A DNA stretch of 13,341 nt. Origin: Acidobacteriota bacterium. GTDB lineage: Bacteria; Acidobacteriota; Vicinamibacteria; Vicinamibacterales; UBA8438. The position numbers and the translations under genes are program-made. The DNA lies in NCBI GenBank assembly GCA_011523485.1, contig WTGR01000077.1, positions 1 through 13,341 of the forward strand, read 5' to 3'. Positions 1 to 9,100 of the stretch are shown one piece after another (position 1 is the stretch's first letter; each line of letters opens with the position of its first letter). Under the pieces are notes generated by a model that saw nothing but the letters and a program-made list of their open reading frames with translations, was not told the origin of the DNA and did no database searches.

Positions 1-3000
1 CTCCCACATATGCCAATCCCGCTACCGCCATTAGTTCCGCGGTAACATATTGCGGTGCCGCGACGTCGTCGCCGTAGGAATTCGCTGGAAAAACAAGCTC
101 CGGAGGGACAACATGTTGACTTTCCTTAAACGCACTGGCAATCCAGTCGCAACTCAACCCACGTCCGAAGAAAATCCTAAACACTCGGTCCGCATGAGCC
201 CACACGAGCCCTAGGCGCACGTCCGGCGGCATTCCCCGCATACGCTCGTCAAAGCCAAACTGCTCATGAACCCACCACAAGACGGCACGCCACGCATCGA
301 AAACTCCACGAAACTTCTCGCTGCACAGCACCCTTGCCACGTGACCGCACACCCGCTCTGCGCGCCGCGCCGAAATACTCGCCCTTCTCCAAAGATCCGC
401 GGTATGCACAATCCCAACAGGGGACGCGGCCCAAATCCGTCTAAGCTCCAGGAGAGTGCTCTCTCGCTCCCCGGTCGACATCACGCCAACGGCGTCGACA
501 AACGAATCCGGCAATCGAACGGGTAGCCCGCAGATGCGCTCCGCGGCCTCCACGACGCCTACGTGCTCTACAAGCTGTGTTATCGCAACCTGCCACCGAC
601 CTGATATGTCGCCAGCTTCCGCGACCCGCAAGTGAGACACCAGTACTCTTGGATCTCTAGGAATCGTCTCCGACCGTTGAAAAACACCGCCGTCCCGTAT
701 TGCCGCTGCCAATTCCCGATAGAATGCTGCGCCACTAGCAGCTCGTGCCTCGATAACTGTCTCCATTCTTGCACCCGGATCCTGTCCGGCCACCGCCGTC
801 GCGACCATTCCGTCCCGCCGGTTCGGCGGCAAGTCGAACCAGTATCCCAGTTGCTTCGCACCAGCCTCGCGCTCTGCCAGTGCTCTCCAAAGAAAAACAA
901 AGTCGTCACGCTGCAGATGCGCATCCATTCCGGCAGACGAGCATCGTGCAGAAAACACAATCGGCTCCGTCGACACCAGACTCAGATTAACGGACTCACC
1001 GTCAATCGACTGGACATCTACCGGGTCGCCCTCATTTAAGACAACTTCCAGGGCGTTCCAAAGTTCCCGACTTTCAACCTGTACCGGACCGACGGAAACA
1101 ACAGTTCTTGTCAGCACGCCGAGTGTTTCTAGAAAATCTTGATCCGCCTCTGTAAGCTTCCGTACTTCCTCCGGCAGATCCGTCCACAATCGTCCCATCA
1201 CCGCCTTCGCGAGCTTCCCCTCCTCTGTATCAGACCTTGCACTATCTGGCGTAAGAAGCCCTTTCACTTGTTCTATCGCAGCAACGGTGACGGCCTTATC
1301 GGCGGCAAACCGATGGCAAATGACGCGTCGGTATAGCCACTCGAAATACGACCGCCGAACCTGGCGGTCCGGATCCCCTTTATCAAGTTCCAGCGCCATA
1401 CCCATCAGGCCAGAAATCGCCATTGCCGTTTGGTACTCTTCGGAACCGGGCCCCCGCCGCATGCCAGTGCCATGAAGACCACGATCGTCAGTGTACATGT
1501 TGCGCAGTAGCCATTCGGCCCTCGCTATTTTTTCGTCTTCAGTTCCGCTTCCCCAGATTCGGATCATAGCAACCATTACCGCACGGCCGCAATTCAATAA
1601 GAAATGCCATTCCGTTGACGCATCAGGTAGCGGCCGTCCTTCCATTGGCGGTCTGAGGGAGTCCGCCTCCAGCAAACACCTAGCATAGTACTCCCTAAGA
1701 ACCCGCAACTGCTCCGTTTCAACCACAACTCCATCGTTCACCGGCGCCTCGCGAAGCGCCGCCAACAGCTCGTCGGCATTGAACGCGATGAACCGCGAAT
1801 CCGTCGCCCGCATTTCGCCGAGAAGTCGATGCAACTCTTGCTCGGAGAGCAGGCGTCTATCCTTTAGATATACCAAGAGATCAACCGTATCGACAATCTG
1901 TTTTCCCTCGCTATGTGCGTGCGAATTGAGACAACGGTCGTCGATCCACAGGACATCCGCTTCGTCACCGGGAAAAGCCAACAAATCGTGCAGTACTGTC
2001 TCCAGCTCTCTGGGCTCCCGAACGTCACGCCCGCTTCGTTCATCACGGACCTTGGGAAGAAACTGGTAGACCTTCGATTCCAGACCCCGACGGATTCTAT
2101 CGATAATTCCTCCCACCCATGCGGCGTCGGCTTCGCATCTGGCCGTCTCGTCGACCTCCAACCGTTCCGACTCCGCGTCCGCGACGGGAATTACGATTCG
2201 GAATCTATCGGCCGCCAAGTCGAGAACACCTGCCGTCCCAAGCAATACTGCGACCTCACTTCGACAAACGAGCTCTGCGCCCTCGCCAATTGTGGTTTCC
2301 GCCGGCTTCGATGAGCGTGAACCAAGCCTTTTGACAACAGTCGCGTGCTGATATCTGGACAAAACACCAAAGGCGAGCAGGGCGTCCACGACGCTGTGCG
2401 CATCGCGCGATAATGCCCGATACTCCTTCGGTACTATCGCGGCCTCGCGGCGCGAGTCCGTTGCCCTAGGTGGCAGAAAATCTACCAACAGTGCATTCTT
2501 GGCAGAGGCGTACCGCAACAGGCACAATACGTCGTCCGCGAGGTCGCCATCCGCCGCTTGTCGTTCCGGAACGGGGTCCAAAGGAACTGCCTTGATAACG
2601 TCGGCGGAAACAAGATCACAGAGCCTCCGCTTCGCCTTCGTACGATCCGGTTGATTGGGTCGTAACGCGTCTTGCATAGCAGCTAGCGCAACCACCGTTC
2701 CCTGCGGTATGTGGATGGTCGCGAATTCCTTCTCAACCAACTCCAAGGCGCCGAAGTACTCCGCGTTCAGAAGCGCAGTTACGTCAGCGATCAGTCGGCG
2801 TCGCTTCGTGCCTCCTGGGGCTAGGCGGCCACGTGTTCTACCGCCGAACCTTTGGTAAACCGGCGACACATGGCGCCGGTCGTCGCCCGTCTTGTTGAGA
2901 AGCCTGAAGCGCCGTAGCACGGTTACCAGCGGGGTCCCAGTCACCTGCGACGCAAGGTGCATTGGCAGAGACCCTTCGCGCATCATCCTCAACACCTCGC

Positions 3001-5398
3001 CGACCTGCCGGCGGCGCTCGGCCATCCGCTTCACTACTTCGTCAAGTCCAACTGCCTCTATCCCCCCCGCTCTCTTGTGGCCGAGTGCGGTCAGGCGGTG
3101 AGCTAGAACGTCCAGGTGTTCGTCTGCCACCAAATTGCTTCCGAGCTCAAAGGCAAGGCCGACATGTTCGTCCTGTACACCTGCCGTGACTGCCGCCTTC
3201 CAAAGAGTCAACGCGAGCGAAGTATCTTCGATCTTTAGGCACGATGACAGGGTCAAATAATCTAGTGCCGCAAGGTCGGTCACACTTCGGTATTGACGCG
3301 CTGTGATTGCGGCACTCTTTAAGTCGCCCATTTGAAAATAAAGGCGCACAAGCTCCATAAACGCATCCGCTGTCTTGGACTCCTCGAAGACCTCTCGAGC
3401 GACCCGAATCGCCTCCGGTATTGCGCCCGCGTCTCGCTGCGCCATCACTTGGAGCCGACGCAGATCCGGAGACAGTTCTCCGTTCAGGAACACAGACTTA
3501 GCCTGTCCCAGCATATTCAGACAGCCGTCAATGTCGTTCACGTTGTATAGCGCGTGACACGCCAGACGAGCCGAGTCCGAGGTTCGGAATACTGGAATCA
3601 GATCCGCAGCGGCAGCAGCTATCTCATCCCAATGGCCTAGTTGAGCGAGAGTCATGTATTGTTCCCAGCGAGCCACATGATTTGTACTGGCGTCTGCGGT
3701 TTGGAGGCGTGCCAGCGCCTGCTTTGCTCGCGCGGTGCCGTCCAGCGAGTCGGACGAAACATCAGCTATCCTCTCTATCTGCGTGCGCCAGGAATCGGCT
3801 GCCGCCTTCTGTGATGGGTCACTTGAAAGGCTGGCGGTTTGCTCGAGGACAGCCCGTGCTGCGGCGAGATTGCCCTTCGTCGCGTATCCTGCGACCAGAG
3901 CGATAGCCTCTTCGGGTGTCGTGTTCATATGTTTGACCTTGGTCTCAAGCAGGCTGGTAGTGGCCTCAGTTGACACCGGGAGTCCGCGCGCGAGAACCCA
4001 AACCATCACCCTATAGTTCTCCGGCGCATTTGCTAACGAAGACGACGCAACCTCGATGGCTCCTTTGCGAAAGACGGGATCGTCAACCAGACATGCAATT
4101 CTCCATGCATCGATACACGCATGCTCATCTGTCGAGTGCTGAAACTTAGGGTCCGAAAGCAGGCGGAACTCCTCCGCGGCGGCCCGCCGGGCCCCGACGC
4201 TCTCATTGTCCTGTCGGACCAAGCTAGCGGGAATTGGCTGTGGCCACTCTGGGAGCCCCCTTGGCGCAACTACGGGCGAGAGACCAGCGATGTACCGAAT
4301 CGTCGCCGCCGTACGTCTCATCCAGTACCACGTCGGCGCCATTTGCAGCGCTCGCTCAGCCTCGACCTTTGCGTTCGGTACGTCGCCACGAACCAAGGAC
4401 ACAATCGCGCGCAGCCGGCTTGCCTCGGGATGATCGTGAAGTCGCGACAGTATCTTGACAGCCACAGCTTCGTCCCCGCGCTGCAAGTGCAAGACTGCCT
4501 TTAGCGCCTGATTGTCAGAGTTGGTGTCTTCCCCAAGCGCCGTGATAGCGTCGTCAAGACGTCCGTCGGCTTGCGCGATCATGGCGACCAGCCGGGCTCG
4601 ACCAGAAGCATCACTCGCGGCTGTGGCCGGAAGAAGTCTCTTCGCTCCCGGGACGTCACCGATGGCTACCAACAGGCGTCCTTCGAGATGGAGTAGCTTG
4701 GCTATCGTCGGCGGGCTGATGGCAGCGACGCTCGACAGCTCATCCTTGAGGTTGCGCAGTCTCGACAGCGCTTCAGTAGGATAACCCTCCCGCCAAAGGC
4801 GCAGCAGCTCAGCATGTTCTCCGCCGACTCTTTCTCCGTATTGGCTGGCTAGGGCAAGTAATGCTGTCGGATGCGCACCGGGTAGAACTTCCATAGCTGC
4901 GGAAGGTCCGCATATGAAGTCCACGTGGTACGGTAAGAAGTGTTGTACAATTTTGGGATGTCTCCTTAGTTTCGCCTTGAGAACGGCCGCGGACCACACG
5001 GTAAAGGAAAAACCATAGCTGAGTAGCCGTTCGCGTTGTCGCAATCGCTCGTCGTGAAGTTGTCGTCGTCGGGTGTCAGCCGCTAGAAAAAGGAAGAACT
5101 TGGTTACGTTCTTTGCAGACCAGTGGTCTGCGTGTTCGAGAAAATCGTCGCACGCTCTCCGGATGAGTTTTTCGTCACACTCCTTGTGGCTCTTGCACTG
5201 CCCGACCCACAAGGAACCGTCCGCGCAATCGATCAGTAGGTCCGCTCCAAACTGTCGTTGACCGCGCGTACCATAGCGTTCAGCGGTTGCGACGCCGTCC
5301 TCCTCTTGGACGATCTCCCGACATAGATCCTCAAATGCATCTTCGCCTAGTTCGTGAAATGTTGGGACCCGTCCGGGCCTTAGCGGCGGAGTGGTCAT
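1..5398 (-). CDS. Giant Mrr-like nuclease / TPR solenoid / PIN-like ribonuclease protein (3' end outside window)
   Basis: Read on the minus strand from the ATG at 5398, the frame stays open for 1799 codons and runs off the left edge, so the C-terminus is missing. Residues about 14-150 look like an Mrr-type PD-(D/E)XK endonuclease: FEDLC with E23, then FGAD (D53), then VGQCK (Q67-x-K69). Residues about 160-780 are helical, Ala/Leu-rich, TPR-like repeats. Residues 792-835 resemble a helix-turn-helix. A PIN-like module follows: RRRLIADVTALL (D872) and LWIDDRCLNSH (D1153, D1154), then D1170 and D1173. The rest, to residue 1799, is mostly helical. This order recalls the TPR-GreAB-C-PIN conflict proteins, though I do not see a GreAB-C segment. 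The start is fixed because an in-frame TGA lies 13 codons upstream with no other start codon between, and the nuclease motifs follow at once. No good ribosome site precedes it. Likely role: intracellular defence effector with DNA- and RNA-cleaving ends. The open frame is certain, the nuclease fold likely, the PIN call moderate. Confidence 0.88.
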   Translation of the reverse strand, partial: MTTPPLRPGRVPTFHELGEDAFEDLCREIVQEEDGVATAERYGTRGQRQFGADLLIDCADGSLWVGQCKSHKECDEKLIRRACDDFLEHADHWSAKNVTKFFLFLAADTRRRQLHDERLRQRERLLSYGFSFTVWSAAVLKAKLRRHPKIVQHFLPYHVDFICGPSAAMEVLPGAHPTALLALASQYGERVGGEHAELLRLWREGYPTEALSRLRNLKDELSSVAAISPPTIAKLLHLEGRLLVAIGDVPGAKRLLPATAASDASGRARLVAMIAQADGRLDDAITALGEDTNSDNQALKAVLHLQRGDEAVAVKILSRLHDHPEASRLRAIVSLVRGDVPNAKVEAERALQMAPTWYWMRRTAATIRYIAGLSPVVAPRGLPEWPQPIPASLVRQDNESVGARRAAAEEFRLLSDPKFQHSTDEHACIDAWRIACLVDDPVFRKGAIEVASSSLANAPENYRVMVWVLARGLPVSTEATTSLLETKVKHMNTTPEEAIALVAGYATKGNLAAARAVLEQTASLSSDPSQKAAADSWRTQIERIADVSSDSLDGTARAKQALARLQTADASTNHVARWEQYMTLAQLGHWDEIAAAAADLIPVFRTSDSARLACHALYNVNDIDGCLNMLGQAKSVFLNGELSPDLRRLQVMAQRDAGAIPEAIRVAREVFEESKTADAFMELVRLYFQMGDLKSAAITARQYRSVTDLAALDYLTLSSCLKIEDTSLALTLWKAAVTAGVQDEHVGLAFELGSNLVADEHLDVLAHRLTALGHKRAGGIEAVGLDEVVKRMAERRRQVGEVLRMMREGSLPMHLASQVTGTPLVTVLRRFRLLNKTGDDRRHVSPVYQRFGGRTRGRLAPGGTKRRRLIADVTALLNAEYFGALELVEKEFATIHIPQGTVVALAAMQDALRPNQPDRTKAKRRLCDLVSADVIKAVPLDPVPERQAADGDLADDVLCLLRYASAKNALLVDFLPPRATDSRREAAIVPKEYRALSRDAHSVVDALLAFGVLSRYQHATVVKRLGSRSSKPAETTIGEGAELVCRSEVAVLLGTAGVLDLAADRFRIVIPVADAESERLEVDETARCEADAAWVGGIIDRIRRGLESKVYQFLPKVRDERSGRDVREPRELETVLHDLLAFPGDEADVLWIDDRCLNSHAHSEGKQIVDTVDLLVYLKDRRLLSEQELHRLLGEMRATDSRFIAFNADELLAALREAPVNDGVVVETEQLRVLREYYARCLLEADSLRPPMEGRPLPDASTEWHFLLNCGRAVMVAMIRIWGSGTEDEKIARAEWLLRNMYTDDRGLHGTGMRRGPGSEEYQTAMAISGLMGMALELDKGDPDRQVRRSYFEWLYRRVICHRFAADKAVTVAAIEQVKGLLTPDSARSDTEEGKLAKAVMGRLWTDLPEEVRKLTEADQDFLETLGVLTRTVVSVGPVQVESRELWNALEVVLNEGDPVDVQSIDGESVNLSLVSTEPIVFSARCSSAGMDAHLQRDDFVFLWRALAEREAGAKQLGYWFDLPPNRRDGMVATAVAGQDPGARMETVIEARAASGAAFYRELAAAIRDGGVFQRSETIPRDPRVLVSHLRVAEAGDISGRWQVAITQLVEHVGVVEAAERICGLPVRLPDSFVDAVGVMSTGERESTLLELRRIWAASPVGIVHTADLWRRASISARRAERVCGHVARVLCSEKFRGVFDAWRAVLWWVHEQFGFDERMRGMPPDVRLGLVWAHADRVFRIFFGRGLSCDWIASAFKESQHVVPPELVFPANSYGDDVAAPQYVTAELMAVAGLAYVG

Positions 5399-5440
5399 CG
5401 TCGCGAGCCAAAGCCGGAGCGCGGCGGGGTGTGGTCATCG
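5381..5440 (-). repeat. Imperfect direct repeat duplicating the start region of the giant gene
   Basis: On the minus strand CGATGACCAC occurs at 5440-5431 and again at 5400-5391, 40 bases apart, each followed by a CCGCCGC-like run. Both copies encode MTTP, but they are in different frames. Only the second (ATG 5398) opens the nuclease frame. The first (ATG 5438) has GGAG three bases ahead of it but closes after 67 codons. A local 40-base duplication is the simplest explanation. Confidence 0.5.
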
Positions 5441-5796
5441 GCTCCGCACGAGGTAAAGGAGTTGCCGCGATCGGCATAACTCCGCAAAGCCTTTCGGGCG
5501 CAGCTACCGGCGGACGCAAGAACTCCGACACCAATCATGGACGGAATAGTAGCAGGAGCCGCGATCCGGCGGCAACGTCGCAGCACGGGCTTCCGCTTGG
5601 CGCTCTCCTCGGCTGCCTTCTTTCGTTGCGCCCAGTGATCGACGTGGCGTGCGCGTTGGATCGCTTCGGTCTCATGTTGGGCCGCCACAAGCTCCACGGC
5701 TCGCTGTTTCCTCGTATCGGTTCCAGTTCCTTCGTCGTCGATCGCAGACCTGCCGCGCCCCGCAGCGCCACCGGGACGTGCGGTCAGCTTCCGCAA
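5395..5796 (-). CDS. Doubtful small ORF or gene remnant upstream of the giant nuclease gene
   Basis: A 133-residue minus-strand frame begins at TTG 5796 and ends at TGA 5397-5395, overlapping the ATG of the giant gene. The frame extends a further 9 codons upstream of the TTG, back to a TGA. Its first two thirds look protein-like, with a charged helix (QRAVELVAAQHETEAIQRAR, then AQRKKAAEESAKRK); the last third is irregular and rich in Arg and Cys. There is no ribosome site and I recognise no family. It may be the tail of a broken gene whose front was lost, or chance. If translated, its overlap could feed ribosomes to the giant gene, which lacks its own Shine-Dalgarno sequence. Low confidence as a functional gene. 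Confidence 0.25.
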   Translation of the reverse strand: MRKLTARPGGAAGRGRSAIDDEGTGTDTRKQRAVELVAAQHETEAIQRARHVDHWAQRKKAAEESAKRKPVLRRCRRIAAPATIPSMIGVGVLASAGSCARKALRSYADRGNSFTSCGADDHTPPRSGFGSRR

Positions 5797-6171
5797 GGCG
5801 ACGAGGTCGTCGTTCTCCGAGCGAATTCAGGAGTGCAGGCGGGGTCGTCACTCAACAAGTCCCAGATCGCACGGGTTCTGCGCGTCACCCGCCCAATCGT
5901 GCACGACTGGCTTCAGGGGCGGGAACCCAAAGCGGCCAACGCGGAACGACCGCGTACGCTGCTGCGCATGCTCGCACAGGCGGGCGTATCGGGCGCCAAC
6001 CCGCTCAACGCATGGTTCGTCCGGCGCCCCGTCGGCCTCCAGGATCCATCGCTCGCCGACCTGCTCTGCGAGGAACGGATCGACGGAGATCGTGTCGTGC
6101 ATGTGATCGGACGCCCGGGTGCTCGCGGATCGGGCATCCCGCAGGAACGGCCCGCGAAGATCGACTGCACC
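5399..6171. other. Intergenic spacer between the helicase unit and the giant nuclease gene
   Basis: About 770 bases lie between the helicase stop and the giant gene's start. They contain the plus-strand HTH remnant, the doubtful minus-strand small ORF and the duplicated start. I found no strong terminator hairpin with a T-run after the helicase, no convincing promoter for the giant gene, and no RNA gene. Base composition changes inside it: right of about 5570 it matches the GC-rich helicase, left of that it resembles the lower-GC giant gene. Confidence 0.6.
5851..6117 (+). pseudogene. Remnant of a helix-turn-helix (XRE-like) regulator or antitoxin
   Basis: On the plus strand, in the frame whose codons begin at 5851, the translation reads as genuine protein for about 89 residues: NKSQIARVLRVTRPIVHDW is a convincing helix-turn-helix of the kind found in XRE-like regulators and antitoxins. 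Helical sequence follows (RTLLRMLAQAGV, then PSLADLLCEERIDGDRVV). No start codon or ribosome site sits near its front; the preceding residues look like non-coding translation. Past about 6117 the frame runs antisense into the helicase 3' end, so its natural end is missing too. It points opposite to all neighbouring genes. I read it as a fragment left by an earlier insertion, possibly of a toxin-antitoxin or mobile module; no partner toxin is visible. It could also be an overpredicted frame, since GC-rich DNA stays open by chance, but the HTH pattern argues against that. Confidence 0.45.
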
Positions 6172-9100
6172 TCACCTCACACCGGCGAACGTCGCGTCAA
6201 GCAACGCCGTCGCCGCCCGCCGGTCGAGCAGGCCGGCGGCGAACTGGGTATCGGCCGTCAGCAAGCAGCCGTGGCACGCACGGTCGCAATCGTCGTTCCT
6301 GCAATCGAGAATCTTCCGGGCGAGCTCGGCAACTCGGCCGAGCGCAGTCTGCAGGGTGGCGGTGTAGCCGGTGCCGGCGGACGACGCATCGAACAGGAAA
6401 GCCGAGCGCGTCACCTGTCCTTCGTCGGTCCTGCTCTGCGCGGCCGCGACCCCCATCTCCCGCTCGTCCACGCCGAGCAGTTGAGTCACCCCGCCACGCA
6501 ACGCCGTCGCCAACGAATAGACCGCAGTCGGGGACGGGTTGTCGTAGATCTGCAACTCAAAGACATCCGTCCGGCTGGAGCAGCCCAGATTGGTGTTCCT
6601 CTTTATGGCCCACGGCTGATTGCTGCCCTCACAGATCGATAGCCCGGTCCGCTTGCGCCCGCCACGCAGACGCGGATGGCTGTCGCCCAGGGGATTGTCA
6701 CGTCCGAACTCCGGGGCCGTCCGACCGCAGCGCAGACAGACGGCGTAGCCCTTCCGGCCCGGGCCGTTGTTGCCATGGAAGATATGCCCGTCCTCCGTGT
6801 ACCGGACGCGACCGCGGGTCGGATCCGGCAACGCCACCCAACGACTCGTGGGGCAGCTCACCCAGGGTTCGTTCACCGGCAGGTAGGTGGCCGTCGTCAC
6901 ATCGTTGTGCGGCCGGCTCTGGAAGTCCACCGCGAATCCAGCCGGCTCCAGGAACACGTACGTCTCTACGTTGTCCACGCCGCACACATCGCATGTTGCC
7001 TGCGAGCCCGCGCGGTCACCGGTAGCGCCACAGCGGCGGCAACGCCACGCAGAGCGGATCGACTGTATCTCGTGGACGCCGTCCGCGTCGGCGGGCAGAC
7101 GCCAGTTGAGCGTCACCCCGTCCGACCGGTGGACGCGTCCATCGATAACCACATCGGCGCCGGGCGCGTAGTCGCGAATGGCGATCGACGCCGGACGGGT
7201 GGGAAGACCGCTCCGCTGTCCGAAGGACTCGTCCCGCGTTCGCACTTCCGATTCCTGACGGAGCAGGTCCGCCCTCGTGGTGGTCAGGAAGCTGGTGATG
7301 CCGGTGGGAAAGCCGTGGCCGGGCAGCACCGCTCTGCGCACCAGCTCGCTCAGGAGGTACTCTCCGCGGTGCCGGTCGATCTGCCTGCTGACGGCGAGGA
7401 ACGCCGGGTTCTTCTCGTGGCCCGACGCGCTCTCGAACCACTGGGCGTCGGCCTTGAGCGCATCGAGTTCCTTCGTCCACTCCGCGTCGGCCTTCGCGGT
7501 CATGTTCGCAGCCTCTCGCAGCAGCTTACCGACCTGCTCGCCCGCAAGGGCGCTGCGCGCCACGAGGAAACGGAGCCCGCGCGCGATGTTCCGATCACGG
7601 GACGCTGCCGCCACGCACCATTGCCGGAAACGCGCCGCCGGCGACGGCGCGTCGTCCTCCGACTCGAAGAACCACCCCGCCTCCAAACGGTGCGCGTTGG
7701 CGCTGTCGAGGAAGTGCCCCAGCAACAGCGCGTTGACGTGTCTCTGGACCAGACGCCGACTGTCGAGCCCGACGCGCGGCGGACTGATCTGCGCGTCGAA
7801 AGGCCAGCTCGGGTTCTTGAGGATCTCGACGCCGTGCGGCGTGTTCCGGCACAGCGTCAGGGCGAGCGAGCTGCCTTCGCCGCGCCGCCCGGCGCGCCCC
7901 GCACGCTGGCGGTAGTTGGCGGCGTGCGGCGGCGGATTGCTCATCATCACGGCGGCCAGACCGCCGATATCGATGCCCATCTCCATCGTCGTGGAACAGC
8001 TCAGGACGTTCATCGCGCCGGTCTTGAAGAGCCCTTCCTGTTGCCTCAGGCGCTGACCGCTGATCTGCGCCGAATGTTCGCCGACGGCGAAATACGGACT
8101 CATCGCCACCGCGCGGTCGCTCAGGTTCGACCAGACTCCCCGGGCGCGGGCGTTTCCGACGTCCGGGTCGGCGTCCAGCCACTCAGCCGCGCCTGCGATC
8201 GAGCCACCGTGCTCGTCCCGCCAGAACGGGTGCGGCAACCGTGGCATGCGAATCTTCTCGCAACGGCCGTCGTCACTGCCGGACGGGGTGTACGGCGACC
8301 AGCCGGCGAGCGTTGTGTCGAGCATCCGCCGCGTGAAGGGGCAGACGTGCAGGTCCCGCGACTCCTCCAGCACGCATGTCTGCTCCAGGCGGAAGAGGTA
8401 GCCGAGATCGAACGGCCGCAGGTGCGGGGACACGACCGCCCATGCCGAGCGGAGGCACAGGTCGATTGCATCGCGGTGGACCGCATCGGTCAGGTCCAAC
8501 CCGAAGGCCCGACAGAGTACGTCCAACACCGCAGCACGGTTGCCGCCAACGCGCGCGCGGGGCCACAGGGTCTGTCCCCGGGCGAGTCTGTCCCCGAAGT
8601 CCGGCCCCTGCATGTAGCTGCGGTACGTCTTCGTGCCCATCCAGTGGAGGTAGTCGTCCGGGACGTACGTGGCGCCCCGCGCCCGCAACACGAAATCGAT
8701 CAGCAGCTTCACGAACTTCGGCCACTCGTCCGGCGGCGCGCCGAGGGGACCGGTCCATGCCGCTGGCGCCAGGTCGGCTGCCCGCTTCTCGATCTCGGGA
8801 TATCGCAGCGCGACCAGACCGAGCGTCTCGGCCGAGTTCATCCGCCTGGGACGGCGAAAGAACTCCCGGTACAGACAGAACTCGGCGTATTCGACTGCCG
8901 GGATGTCCACACCACTCAGTCGTCGGTACTCGGCGCGCATCCTGCCGATGTCGCTGCTGTTGGCGAGCTGCGACACGGCTTCCCGCCAGGACAGGCGGCC
9001 CAACGGCTCTTCGGCTGACTCGTCCCGCGCCGCCACCAACTGCTCCCGCTTCTCTGCCAGGATGGCGCCGAGGGTCGGTGAACCCGACGCGAACTTCTCC

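Noticed and set aside
1..5300. Left third as a decayed, gene-free region
   Set aside because: Short frames on both strands give that impression, but the minus frame from 5398 is continuously open; its phase was checked at 5194, 3025, 2785, 1948 and 58.
6110..6171. Terminator hairpin after the helicase
   Set aside because: Only a short GCCCG/CGGGC pairing with a long loop and no T-run was found.
5287..6642. 451-residue plus-strand open frame taken as one gene
   Set aside because: Only about 5851-6117 looks like protein; both flanks are antisense to real genes or unstructured. It was kept only as an HTH remnant.
6676..9018. 780-residue plus-strand open frame, with others at 5649-7025, 9178-10044, 10201-11355 and 11612-12643
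   Set aside because: Each lies antisense to the helicase or its partner, is rich in Arg/Pro/Ala and shows no family motif. Such frames arise by chance opposite GC-rich genes.
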